A stretch of DNA of 64,000 nt, from contig NZ_CP024199.1 of the NCBI RefSeq assembly GCF_002844375.1, positions 1,376,001-1,440,000 of the forward strand. Direction: 5' to 3'. Within the stretch, counting starts at the first letter, position 1. Each line of letters opens with the position of its first letter. Below are positions 16,442-25,657 of the stretch, piece by piece. The notes below the pieces were generated by a model. The model had not been told where the DNA came from. It worked only from the letters and a program-made list of their open reading frames with translations, and searched no databases. This stretch comes from Thalassospira marina. GTDB taxonomy: Bacteria > Pseudomonadota > Alphaproteobacteria > Rhodospirillales > Thalassospiraceae. The translations under genes and the position numbers were made by a program.

Positions 16442-17737
16442 TCAGATCAGCGCCTTGCGGGCTACATCCCAGTGCGGGCATTTGCCATCGGCCGTAATTT
16501 TTACGCCGCCAACCCAGCGGGTGCCGCAATAGGATGCGAAAAAGCGCTGGTTTCCCCGCATTGTTTCGGTGCCGGTCTTGGTGATGGTCAGGGTGCGCTC
16601 TGCCCAGGGCAGTTTGCTGTCATCAATCTCAAACAGGGCTTCGCTGCCGGGGGCGATGGTCGTCATGTCCTCTAACACATGCCAGAACATCAGATCGCCT
16701 AGGAAAGGAAGGGGTTCCTTATCGCGCATCAGGCGACCAAAAACACGACCAGCCGTAAGCGGTCCGGCTTCATCAAGAATTTCAAGAACCAGTTGCTGGG
16801 TCAGGGACAGGTCATTGTCGCTGGCGGGCAATTCGGCAAGATGGCGTTGCAGGGCCTTTGCCATCAGGGCAATCGGGCGGGTGGCCGATGCCGATTTGGC
16901 AAACAGGGCCAGTTCAGCCGGGTCCGAAGCACGTACAGCCTTCCAGACCTTGCGGCCCAGTTCATAGTGGGAATCGCCCACAAGGGTGCGGGTATTTTCC
17001 CATGCCCAGCGCAGCTGATCGGGGGCAAGCTGGCCCAGACCGGTGAATTTGCCAACATCAGGCACGGAATTAATGCAGATCAGTTCGATTTTGCCTGGCA
17101 GGCGAAGTGCGCCGAAAAAGTCCAGCAGGAAGGCCAGAATAAGCTGATCGTAGCTGTCATGTTCAAACCACAGCACGATATGGCGATAATCGCCAGCGGC
17201 CATCAGGGCGCTATATTCAGCATGCTGTCGGTTTTGGGTTTCATCGATATTAAGGCCATAGGCATCGGCGATGAAATCAGCACGGGTCTGCATTAAAACG
17301 GGCAGGGGCAGTTCCGGCACCGGCCCCTGGCAGAACGGGTCGGAAAATTCCTGAAAATGGCCCCGAAAACCGGCCAGTTCCAGGGTATTGCGAATATCGG
17401 ACCCACAGCGGATATGCAGGGTGCCGGGCGTATCGGGCACGGTTAACCAGCCGGTCGCCAGTTGCTGTTCGGTCAGCACCATCTGGTCGATATGGGTTTT
17501 CATTTCCGGCCAGCTGATAAAGCCGTGTTCGCGCGCCAGAATTTGCTGGGCATCGGAAACTTTAAGATCGGCGGCCTTGCGATTGGCCCCTTTGGGATGG
17601 TGTTCGCGCAGGCGCTTGCGGGCGTCGGCCTCGTCAGCGCGCAATGACTTTAACAGGGTGCGGGACTGCTTTTTAAGTGCATCGATATTCAGGACACCGC
17701 GGGAAATTTTTTCATTTACCGTTTTCGTGCCAGTCAT
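16442..17737 (-). CDS. DUF1835 domain protein with ankyrin-type N-terminal segment
   Basis: About 431 residues. The N-terminal ~90 residues (VLNIDALKKQSRTLLKSLRADEADARKRL ... VSDAQQILAREHGFISWPEMKTHI) match the stretch often found at the start of proteobacterial ankyrin-repeat proteins. It is followed by a DUF1835-type region (TLHIRCGSDIRNTLELAGFRG, then LWFEHDSYDQLILAFLLDFF) and a helical C-terminal domain. Biochemical function is unknown. The ATG at 17737 (MTGTKTV) is chosen because a GGGGA lies upstream; an ATG nine codons earlier has no RBS. The gene is convergent with LysR and has no clear operon partner. Confidence 0.8.
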   Translation of the reverse strand: MTGTKTVNEKISRGVLNIDALKKQSRTLLKSLRADEADARKRLREHHPKGANRKAADLKVSDAQQILAREHGFISWPEMKTHIDQMVLTEQQLATGWLTVPDTPGTLHIRCGSDIRNTLELAGFRGHFQEFSDPFCQGPVPELPLPVLMQTRADFIADAYGLNIDETQNRQHAEYSALMAAGDYRHIVLWFEHDSYDQLILAFLLDFFGALRLPGKIELICINSVPDVGKFTGLGQLAPDQLRWAWENTRTLVGDSHYELGRKVWKAVRASDPAELALFAKSASATRPIALMAKALQRHLAELPASDNDLSLTQQLVLEILDEAGPLTAGRVFGRLMRDKEPLPFLGDLMFWHVLEDMTTIAPGSEALFEIDDSKLPWAERTLTITKTGTETMRGNQRFFASYCGTRWVGGVKITADGKCPHWDVARKALI

Positions 17738-17860
17738 TTCGTTGCGATCCCCATTAAAGGCCATGATGTTGTGCGATGCTCACAGCCTGCTTTGGATACA
17801 AGCGGGCGGTATTATCCACCCCATATTGTATACAGAATCAAACCGTGAGCTTCCCCCATA

Positions 17861-19348
17861 TCAGGTTGCATCAACAATTTCTATTTTACTGTCACATTCC
17901 ATCAATTTTGCCAGCTTGGACAGGCGCTGATCGACGACTTCACCGTTAAGATCGCCAATCTTGCGATGAAGGCGCAGGATCAGGGTTTTGTCATCCAGCA
18001 CCAGTTCGCTATGCGGCAGGATGCCTTCAACACCGCCCGAAAGGGTGTGGCCCAGCCGGATGGCATGACCAAACAGGCGGCCGCTTTTGCGGGTGTCTTC
18101 GTCAAGCAGGCGGTCAAAGGCCGCATCACCCCGGAAATTGCCGGTATAGCGCGAACCGATGGTATAGGCGAGGAAGACGCGGTCCACATGGCTCAGGTCA
18201 AGATAGGGATGGCGCACCACGCGGTTATAGCTTTGTTCGGCGCGGTAATCGGGGTGGTCGTTCCAGCCGATATCACCAATGATGCAGGCCGCCAGACGCA
18301 GGCGGCGCAGATTGGCGGGCTGGTCACGGAAGATGGGATCGGTCCAGCGGTAAAGTTCTTCGCCATGCTGGTGGAAACGTTCGCTGTCCTCGGCAAAGCT
18401 GAGGCAGGTTTCAAGCAGCGGGTCGCGATCGCGGACTTCCTGGGGCAGGGCTTCAAACATCCAGCCTTCACGCAGGCCATGGCCGGAAAAGATAACTTCC
18501 CTGGCCTTCATGCGGTTGATCAGATGATGCATGACCAGGGCTGCATGGGGCAGGCTGTCGGTTCGGCGTTTGGAAACACCGCCGATTTTTTCCAGCGACG
18601 CCCGGCTTTGCTGGGAAATGATTTTGGTCAGGTCAGCGATTTCGCCAAAGGGCATGGTCATGTTATGCACGACCGAAATGGGGTAGTTTTCCTGCGCGAT
18701 ATAAAGTTTGGCTATCGAACGCCAGGAACCACCAACGGCATAAAGCGGCAGTTTTTGATGTTCGGTAAGCCAGGGCACGCTATCAAGGTGGCGGTTGACC
18801 TCGTTTTCAAGGGCGTCGCGCTGGCTGCCAAAAACGGTATGCAGGCGCATGGCCCCCAGCGGCAGGCTGACACGTTCCTGGATTTGCCCCTGATCAAGCA
18901 GCACCAGTTCAAGCGAGCCACCCCCGATATCCCCCATGATGCCGGTGGCATGCGGATCACCCGAAATAATGCCAAGGCCCGACAGGCGGGCTTCTTCAAG
19001 GCCATCAATGATTTTGACCGTCAGGCCGGTTTCATCGAAAACGCGACGACAGAAATAATCACCATCGCTGGCGGCGCGCACGGCAGCGGTTGCCAGCACG
19101 TCGACGCGCGAAATTTTCATGGCCAGCAAAAGGGTGGCAAAACGGCGCAGCGCACCGATTGCCATTTCAACCCCTTCGGCGTTCAGTTTACCCGATCCAT
19201 CAGGGTCACGGCCCAGACCGCACATGACCTTTTCGTTGAAAATGGGCGCAGGGGCGCGCGTTTGACCATCAAAAACGACAAGCCGGACAGAGTTCGACCC
19301 GACATCAATGATGGCAATGCGCTTGGAGACCCTTTGATCGGTAAGCAT
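17861..19348 (-). CDS. ppx: Exopolyphosphatase (Ppx/GppA family)
   Basis: The 495-residue Ppx/GppA phosphatase releases phosphate from the ends of polyphosphate and may also hydrolyse pppGpp. The actin-like ATPase fold is marked by IAIIDVGSNSVRLVVFDG near the N-terminus and GIMGDIGGGSLELVLLDQG in the middle. A helical C-terminal half with HD-like features follows. It lies 21 bp after ppk on the same strand. Having both the synthase and the hydrolase in one operon suggests tight control of polyphosphate. Confidence 0.95.
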   Translation of the reverse strand: MLTDQRVSKRIAIIDVGSNSVRLVVFDGQTRAPAPIFNEKVMCGLGRDPDGSGKLNAEGVEMAIGALRRFATLLLAMKISRVDVLATAAVRAASDGDYFCRRVFDETGLTVKIIDGLEEARLSGLGIISGDPHATGIMGDIGGGSLELVLLDQGQIQERVSLPLGAMRLHTVFGSQRDALENEVNRHLDSVPWLTEHQKLPLYAVGGSWRSIAKLYIAQENYPISVVHNMTMPFGEIADLTKIISQQSRASLEKIGGVSKRRTDSLPHAALVMHHLINRMKAREVIFSGHGLREGWMFEALPQEVRDRDPLLETCLSFAEDSERFHQHGEELYRWTDPIFRDQPANLRRLRLAACIIGDIGWNDHPDYRAEQSYNRVVRHPYLDLSHVDRVFLAYTIGSRYTGNFRGDAAFDRLLDEDTRKSGRLFGHAIRLGHTLSGGVEGILPHSELVLDDKTLILRLHRKIGDLNGEVVDQRLSKLAKLMECDSKIEIVDAT

Positions 19349-19369
19349 ATGGCTGAAAATACCTGGTTA

Positions 19370-21520
19370 TTATTCGTCGAGAACCAGCACCGGCACAGAA
19401 GACACGCTGTCTTCATCAAGGGCACTGCCCCGGCCCGAAAGGGACGGGTTGGTCATGAAATAGTCGTGGGCCGAAAACGCATCCTTGCCCGCTTCGCAGC
19501 GTTCATAGGACCCGTCAGGTTGCAGATACCAGCTTTGGGCGGTGTCCTTCAAATTCGCAATCATGATTTGTTCGATGATCTGGCGATGGCAAGTGGGATT
19601 TTCAATTGGCACCAGACATTCGACACGGCGATTGAGATTGCGCGGCATCCAGTCGGCCGATGAAATGAAAGCCTTGGCCTTGCGCGATGGCAGTTTTGCG
19701 CCATTGGCGAAAACCACGATGCGGGAATGTTCAAGGAAACGCCCGACAATCGATTTGACGCGAATATTTTCCGACAGACCCGGTACACCGGGGCGCAGGC
19801 AGCAAATACCACGCACCACCAGATCAACCGGCACACCCGCCTGCGAGGCGCGATAAAGGGCATCGATCACCACCGGATCGACCAGGCTGTTCATTTTCGC
19901 CCAGACGCCGCAGGGTTTGCCAGCCTCGGCGTTTTCAATTTCCTTTTCGATATTGGCAACCAGGCTGGGGCGCAGGGTGTGCGGGGCAATGGCAATTTTT
20001 TCAAGCGAGCGCGGCGTGGCATAGCCGGTCATGAAGTTGAAAATGCTGCCTGCATCGCGGCCCAGTGCCGGGTCACACGAAAAGAAGGAAATGTCGGTAT
20101 AGAATTTGGCCGTGATCGGGTGGTAGTTGCCGGTGCCAAAATGGCAATAGGTGCGTAGCCCGTGGGTTTCGCGGCGCACAACCAGCGATATTTTGGCGTG
20201 CGTTTTCCATTCAAGGAAGCCGTAAACCACCTGGCAGCCAGCACGTTCAAGGTCGGCGGCCCAGCGCAGGTTGGCTTCTTCGTCAAAGCGTGCCTTAAGC
20301 TCGACCATCGCGGTAACGGATTTGCCCGCTTCGGCCGCCGCAATCAGCGCCTTGACGATGGGGCTGTTTTCGGATGTGCGATAAAGGGTCTGTTTGATGG
20401 CAACCACATCGGGGTCGCGCGCGGCCTGCAACAGGAACTGCACCACCACGTCGAAATCCTCGAACGGGTGATGAACGACCAGGTCCTTTTTGCTGATTGC
20501 GGCAAAACAGTCCCCGCCAAAATCACGAACCCGTTCGGGGTAACGCGCGGCATAGGGCGGGAACAGCAGGTCGTGATGCAGGTCGGAATCAATAAGCTGT
20601 TTGACGTCCACCACACCCAAAAGGCCATCGACCTTGACGACCTGTTCGGGGGCAACGTTAAGTTCATCGATCACGAAATTCAAAAGGTCTTCGGGGATCG
20701 ATGCATTGACCTTGAGGCGAATGATGCTGCCACGGCGGCGGCGCTTCAGCGCGGTTTTAAACACGCGCACAAGGTCTTCGGCTTCTTCTTCGATTTCCAC
20801 GTCCGAATCACGGATGACACGAAACAGGCCATGTTCGATCAGGTCAAACCCGGGGAACAGCTTATCAAGATACATCAATACCGCATGTTCGAGCGGCAGA
20901 TACCGTTCGGTGCGGCCCGGCAGGCGCAGGAAGCGGCCAATTTTCGGCGGCATCGGGATCAGCCCGCGCATATTGTGCCCGTCTGAGGGGTCAAACAACT
21001 GCATGACAATGGCAAATCCCAGGTTCGGAATGAACGGGAAGGGATGTGACGGGTCAATGGCAAGCGGCGTCAGGGTCGGGAAAATTTCCCGCATGAAATA
21101 GCCATCAAGCCATTTGCGGTCGGTCTGGGTCAGATCATCGGGTTCGATAACGGAAATGCCCAGATGGTGCATATCGGCGCGCAATTGCTGCCAGATGCGC
21201 TGCTGATCCTGCAAAAGCTGGTTGGCATCATAGGTAATGGCGCGAAGCTGTTCGGACGGGCTTAAACCATCCTGGCTAATATTGGTCATGCCTGCCCGGA
21301 CCTGGCCAACAAGGCCGGCCACACGCACCATGTAAAATTCGTCCAGGTTGCTGGCCGAAATGGACAGGAAGCGCAGACGTTCCAGCAAGGGGTGATTCTG
21401 GTTTTGGGCTTCTTCGAGAACGCGGCCATTAAATGCGAGCCACGACAGTTCGCGATTGATAAAGCGTTTTTCCGAATCAGTGGTGATTGCACTGGATTGA
21501 ATTGCCGCAGCGTGTTTCAC
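19370..21520 (-). CDS. ppk: Polyphosphate kinase 1 (RNA degradosome type)
   Basis: The 716-residue PPK1 makes polyphosphate from ATP. The N-terminus carries INRELSWLAFNGRVLEEA, and the central region has the autophosphorylated histidine in HFGTGNYHP and the HHPFEDF motif. Two phospholipase-D-like C domains (SSADWMPRNLNRRVE) follow. The start is set at the GTG at 21520 because AGGAGG lies 6 nt upstream. The ATG at 21544 would place that RBS inside the gene, which would be unusual. It forms an operon with ppx. Confidence 0.96.
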   Translation of the reverse strand: MKHAAAIQSSAITTDSEKRFINRELSWLAFNGRVLEEAQNQNHPLLERLRFLSISASNLDEFYMVRVAGLVGQVRAGMTNISQDGLSPSEQLRAITYDANQLLQDQQRIWQQLRADMHHLGISVIEPDDLTQTDRKWLDGYFMREIFPTLTPLAIDPSHPFPFIPNLGFAIVMQLFDPSDGHNMRGLIPMPPKIGRFLRLPGRTERYLPLEHAVLMYLDKLFPGFDLIEHGLFRVIRDSDVEIEEEAEDLVRVFKTALKRRRRGSIIRLKVNASIPEDLLNFVIDELNVAPEQVVKVDGLLGVVDVKQLIDSDLHHDLLFPPYAARYPERVRDFGGDCFAAISKKDLVVHHPFEDFDVVVQFLLQAARDPDVVAIKQTLYRTSENSPIVKALIAAAEAGKSVTAMVELKARFDEEANLRWAADLERAGCQVVYGFLEWKTHAKISLVVRRETHGLRTYCHFGTGNYHPITAKFYTDISFFSCDPALGRDAGSIFNFMTGYATPRSLEKIAIAPHTLRPSLVANIEKEIENAEAGKPCGVWAKMNSLVDPVVIDALYRASQAGVPVDLVVRGICCLRPGVPGLSENIRVKSIVGRFLEHSRIVVFANGAKLPSRKAKAFISSADWMPRNLNRRVECLVPIENPTCHRQIIEQIMIANLKDTAQSWYLQPDGSYERCEAGKDAFSAHDYFMTNPSLSGRGSALDEDSVSSVPVLVLDE

Positions 21521-21807
21521 GCAAAGCCTCCTGCCATGAGCCATATGGTGTTGGAATTAAAACGCCACCATCTCTCTTGCCCGCGAGTATACGATAACTG
21601 TTTGTTAAACTGCAATTTGTAACCCGGAAAAAGCAATTGCCCCGATGACGGCCAGATAGATTCGACGTGGCAGAATAGCCAATAAGATGGTCCTGAAATC
21701 CTACAATTATATGTCAGTTTTTTACGTGGTGCCGATGCCCACCTTATGGCATGTCTGTGGGCGAAAACATTGATCCATCGTAAATGGGCAAAGCGGGCGA
21801 GAAATTC

Positions 21808-22386
21808 ATGAAAACCTTGTTGCTGTTGCGTCATGCCAAATCCAGTTGGGCGGATCCGGGCCGGGCGGACCATGACCGCGAACTCAACCCGCGCGGCGAA
21901 AAGGCCGCCCCGGTGATGGGGCGTTTTTTAATGCGCGAAGGGCTTATGCCCGATCTGGTGTGGTGTTCAACCGCCGCCCGCGCGGTGCAGACACTGGGTC
22001 TTTTGGGGCGGCAGTTTGCCGGGGACGACCAGGTGATTTACGCCCAGGACCTTTATATGGCGAGCGAAACAGCCCTGCTGAAATGTTTGCAGCAAACCCA
22101 TGCAGAAGCCGACCGCGTGATGATGGTGGGGCATAATCCGGGAATGGAAAGCTTTGCCCTGGCATTGACCGGAATCGATGAAAATGGCCATCGCCCCGAT
22201 ATGGAACGCAAATTTCCCACCTGCGCACTGTGCCAGTTCAGCTTTGATGTTGCGGACTGGTCGGCCGTGAAATGGGGGGCAGGGCGGCTGGAACGTTTTA
22301 TCAAGGTCAAGAATTTGCAGGGTGATGCCCGCCCGACCAATGACGACAGTGACGAGAGTTCGTCCCCTGATAGCGCCAATACTTGA
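21808..22386 (+). CDS. SixA-like histidine phosphatase
   Basis: The 192-residue protein has the RHG-type catalytic motif LLLLRHAKSSW (His9 nucleophile) and a second His in VMMVGHNPGMESF. This is the layout of SixA and related small phosphohistidine phosphatases. SixA of E. coli removes phosphate from His-containing phosphotransfer domains such as PTS-Ntr NPr. The ATG at 21808 is preferred over an ATG eight codons earlier because it matches the family start. The C-terminal tail is acidic and Ser/Asp-rich. The gene lies upstream of aspS on the same strand, 207 bp away. Confidence 0.9.
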   Translation: MKTLLLLRHAKSSWADPGRADHDRELNPRGEKAAPVMGRFLMREGLMPDLVWCSTAARAVQTLGLLGRQFAGDDQVIYAQDLYMASETALLKCLQQTHAEADRVMMVGHNPGMESFALALTGIDENGHRPDMERKFPTCALCQFSFDVADWSAVKWGAGRLERFIKVKNLQGDARPTNDDSDESSSPDSANT

Positions 22387-22593
22387 CGCGGGCAGGCGAG
22401 AAGCGTTTTATACGGAAAAATGAGGGTACTGAGCGGTGCCTGAAACAAGGATGTTTTCGCAAATGCCGCCTGGGGGATGCCGATATGGCACCGCAAGGAG
22501 GGGATTTGCGCGTTTTTTGTTTGACAGCGCCGGTCAGCCATGCACCTTTGCGCCCAAATCGCGGCCCAAAATATAACGCAACCTGGAAAGACC

Positions 22594-24381
22594 ATGCATC
22601 CTTATCGCTCACATAATTGCAATGCACTTCGCGTTTCCGACGCCGATGCCCAAGTCCGCCTTTCTGGCTGGATCCACCGCAAACGCGACCACGGCAACCT
22701 TCTGTTTGTCGATTTGCGCGATCATTATGGTATCACCCAGGTCGTGATCGACATTTCCAGCCCGCTGTTCGAACTTCTGGACAAGGCGCGTGCGGAAAGC
22801 GTGATTACGGTTGACGGCAAGGTCGTGAAACGTACCGCCGAAACCATCAACCCGAACCTGCCGACCGGTGAAATCGAAGTTTATGCCTCGAACATCGAAG
22901 TGCAGTCCTCGGCTGATGTGCTGCCGATGCCGGTATTTGGTGATGTCGAATATGGCGAAGAAGTTCGCCTGCGTCACCGTTACCTCGATCTGCGTCGCGA
23001 AAGCGTTCACAAAAACATCGTTCTGCGTTCGCAGGTCATTTCGGCCATGCGCCAGAAAATGACGGCACAGGGTTTCCTCGAAATCCAGACGCCGATTCTG
23101 ACCGCGTCCTCGCCGGAAGGTGCACGTGACTTCCTCGTACCTTCGCGTACCCATCCGGGCAAATTTTATGCCCTGCCGCAGGCCCCCCAGCAGTTCAAAC
23201 AGTTGCTGATGGTTTCGGGGTTCGACCGTTACTTCCAGATCGCACCTTGCTTCCGCGATGAAGATGCACGCGCTGACCGTTCACCGGGCGAGTTCTATCA
23301 GCTCGACTTTGAAATGGCCTTTGCCACCCAGGACGACGTTTTCGCTGCGATCGAGCCGGTCCTGCACGAGATTTTCGTTGAATTTGGTGGTGGTCGCGAA
23401 GTAACCGATTTCCCGTTCCCGCGTATTCCGTTTGATGAATCGATGGCGAAATACGGTTCGGACAAGCCCGACCTGCGTAACCCGCTGGTGATTTCGGATG
23501 TGACCGAAGCATTCCGTGGTTCGAATTTCGGCATCTTTGCCAGCAACATCGAAAAAGGTTCGGTGGTCCGTGCGATCCCGGCACCGGGTGCCGCCAACCG
23601 TCCGCGCAGCTTCTTTGACAAGCTCAACGCCTGGGCCCGTGAAGAAGGTGCGGCTGGTCTGGGTTACATCGTTTATGATGAAAACGGCGAAGCCAAAGGC
23701 CCGATTGCCAAGAACCTGGATGCTGAACGCATTGCATCGATCAAGGAAACCACGGGTGTTGCCAATGGCGATGCCGTGTTCTTTGCCTGCGACAAGCCGC
23801 TTCCGGCTGCCAAATTTGCGGGCAAGTCGCGTGAAAAGATCTGTGATGACCTGGCCCTGCGCGAAGAAGGCAAGTTCAAGTTCTGCTGGATTGTTGATTT
23901 CCCGATGTTCGAGGAAGATGACGACGGCAAGATCGAATTCAGCCACAACCCGTTCTCGATGCCGCAGGGTGGCCTGGACGCGCTGGAAAACATGAACCCG
24001 CTTGATATCAAGGCGTGGCAGTATGACATCGTTTGTAACGGTATCGAGCTGTCTTCGGGTGCCATTCGTAACCATCGCCCGGACATCATGTACAAGGCCT
24101 TTGAAATTGCCGGTTATGGCAAGGAAGTGGTCGAAGACCGCTTTGGTGGCATGCTGAACGCATTCAAATTTGGCGCACCGCCGCACGGTGGTTCGGCCCC
24201 GGGTGTTGACCGTATCGTCATGCTGCTGGCCGATGAACCGAACATTCGCGAAGTCATTGCCTTCCCGCTGAACCAGCAGGCACAGGACCTGATGATGAAT
24301 GCGCCGTCGGTTGTCGAAGACCGCCAGTTAAAAGAACTGCATTTGCGTGTTCAGTTGCCGCCGAAGGCGAAAAAAGACTGA
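22594..24381 (+). CDS. aspS: Aspartyl-tRNA synthetase, probably non-discriminating (Asp/Asn)
   Basis: This 595-residue class II synthetase has an OB-fold anticodon-binding domain (1-100), a catalytic core, and the bacterial GAD insertion (about 290-410). Class II motif 2 appears as FRDEDARADRSPGEFYQLDFEM and motif 3 as GGSAPGVDRIVMLL. Within the anticodon domain it has RKRDHGN with His33; non-discriminating AspRS enzymes carry His at this place, where discriminating ones have Leu. It may therefore also charge tRNA-Asn. The ATG at 22594 follows GGAAAG. A strong terminator follows at 24412. Confidence 0.95.
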   Translation: MHPYRSHNCNALRVSDADAQVRLSGWIHRKRDHGNLLFVDLRDHYGITQVVIDISSPLFELLDKARAESVITVDGKVVKRTAETINPNLPTGEIEVYASNIEVQSSADVLPMPVFGDVEYGEEVRLRHRYLDLRRESVHKNIVLRSQVISAMRQKMTAQGFLEIQTPILTASSPEGARDFLVPSRTHPGKFYALPQAPQQFKQLLMVSGFDRYFQIAPCFRDEDARADRSPGEFYQLDFEMAFATQDDVFAAIEPVLHEIFVEFGGGREVTDFPFPRIPFDESMAKYGSDKPDLRNPLVISDVTEAFRGSNFGIFASNIEKGSVVRAIPAPGAANRPRSFFDKLNAWAREEGAAGLGYIVYDENGEAKGPIAKNLDAERIASIKETTGVANGDAVFFACDKPLPAAKFAGKSREKICDDLALREEGKFKFCWIVDFPMFEEDDDGKIEFSHNPFSMPQGGLDALENMNPLDIKAWQYDIVCNGIELSSGAIRNHRPDIMYKAFEIAGYGKEVVEDRFGGMLNAFKFGAPPHGGSAPGVDRIVMLLADEPNIREVIAFPLNQQAQDLMMNAPSVVEDRQLKELHLRVQLPPKAKKD

Positions 24382-24411
24382 TCACGGCATATGCCGCTGA
24401 CTGAAATCTCC

Positions 24412-24447
24412 AAAAAGAGCGATTGGCGATGCTGATCGCTCTTTTTT
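24412..24447 (+). terminator. Terminator after aspS
   Basis: The 10-bp perfect stem AAAGAGCGAT/ATCGCTCTTT with an 11-nt loop is followed by TTT, about 30 bp after the aspS stop. Confidence 0.9.
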
Positions 24448-24536
24448 GTTGCGAATTTGCAACTGGTGTTACCCATATATTAAGGTGCTGTGCGTCAGAA
24501 TTGGACAAGGACGTATTATTCGATGGGAGACGGGCA

Positions 24537-25655
24537 GTGAAACGGTTTCTGATAGCAGCAGCCCCCCTGTTTCTGAGCGCTTGTGGCGGGTCGGGGGATG
24601 ACACGACATTATCCAAACTGGCCGATGATCTGATCAGCTATGTCACGACGGGGCGCACGGTTGCCGAAAACCAGCGTGCACTTGTCGCCGGACAGGGCTG
24701 TGGTACGGATGCGTCGCTGTTTGGCAATGGCGATTGCAAGGTCGGTTCCGGTGCGGCAATGGGATTTGTTGATCGCGACGGGGCGGGGGCAACAAACCCG
24801 CTTTCTGGTGCGCGTTCCACCACCATTTACGCCGTTAATACTCCGGTCGAGGATTGGAGCAAACCCGGCAGCGCCCGCCTGCATCCGTATCAGAATTCGG
24901 CCGATATCATGATTGTGGCGGTCCCGCCCGCAGCAAGCCAGCTTGACCAGCGTGCTATTGCCGCCCAGGCATCGGCGGAACCCGCAGACATGGCCGCGCA
25001 GGATAACGCGCAAAGCATGGCTGTGGATGACGCCCCCAAGGCGGAAATGGCAGCTTTGCCGGGGGATGATGCCAGCACGGCAATGGAAACAACGGAAATG
25101 GACGCGGCCAAAGAGGATGCATCGAGCCAGCCCGGTGGGTTGGATGCTGCTACTGCCGCGACTGCGAAAACCACAAGCAAAGATGTCCGCCCACCGGCAC
25201 CGGCCAAACTGGAAAGCAGTGATGTGCGCCATAAGGCCATGCTGCCACCTGCACCGGCCGGGGCTGGTGCAGGGGCGGTAACTGGTGCAAAGGCACCAGC
25301 GAATGCGTCCCTGAAGGGAGATGCCGCCGGGCCGGATGGCCAAAAGCAGGCATCGGGCAAAGATGCCCTGGCGGGCAAGCAGGTATCGGCACAGCAAAGT
25401 GCGCCCGGTGCCCCGGCGAATGGCAAATATGTGGTGCTGGGCAGTTTTACCAGCCACAAACGGGCCCAGATGGCCCTTAATCAATATGCGCAATATCATC
25501 CGCAATTGATTCCTGCGACGGTAGAGGGTACGCCTTATCTTAGAATTGCAGTAGGTCCAATGGATATGTCGCGTGCAAATAATCTGCGCCTTGTTACGGC
25601 CAAAAATGGCGTCAAGGATTCGTGGATTGTGGATATCGTCGGCAGCGGAGAGTAG
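24537..25655 (+). CDS. SPOR domain lipoprotein
   Basis: The 372-residue protein begins with a lipoprotein signal (KRFLIAAAPLFLSAC, lipidated Cys16). A short folded region follows to about 140, then about 150 residues of Ala/Pro/Lys/Asp-rich low-complexity sequence. The C-terminal SPOR-like domain (KYVVLGSFTSHKRAQMALNQYAQYHPQLI to the end) binds denuded peptidoglycan glycans at division or tip sites in other proteins. The start is the GTG at 24537 with GGAG 7 nt upstream. The next gene, an EipB-like lipoprotein, starts 2 bp after the stop, so both are one envelope operon. Confidence 0.88.
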   Translation: MKRFLIAAAPLFLSACGGSGDDTTLSKLADDLISYVTTGRTVAENQRALVAGQGCGTDASLFGNGDCKVGSGAAMGFVDRDGAGATNPLSGARSTTIYAVNTPVEDWSKPGSARLHPYQNSADIMIVAVPPAASQLDQRAIAAQASAEPADMAAQDNAQSMAVDDAPKAEMAALPGDDASTAMETTEMDAAKEDASSQPGGLDAATAATAKTTSKDVRPPAPAKLESSDVRHKAMLPPAPAGAGAGAVTGAKAPANASLKGDAAGPDGQKQASGKDALAGKQVSAQQSAPGAPANGKYVVLGSFTSHKRAQMALNQYAQYHPQLIPATVEGTPYLRIAVGPMDMSRANNLRLVTAKNGVKDSWIVDIVGSGE

Positions 25656-25657
25656 AT

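Noticed and set aside
17966..19663. A 565-codon open frame on the plus strand opposite ppx and ppk
   Set aside because: It is antisense to well-supported genes, has no ribosome site and no family content; long antisense frames are common in GC-rich DNA.
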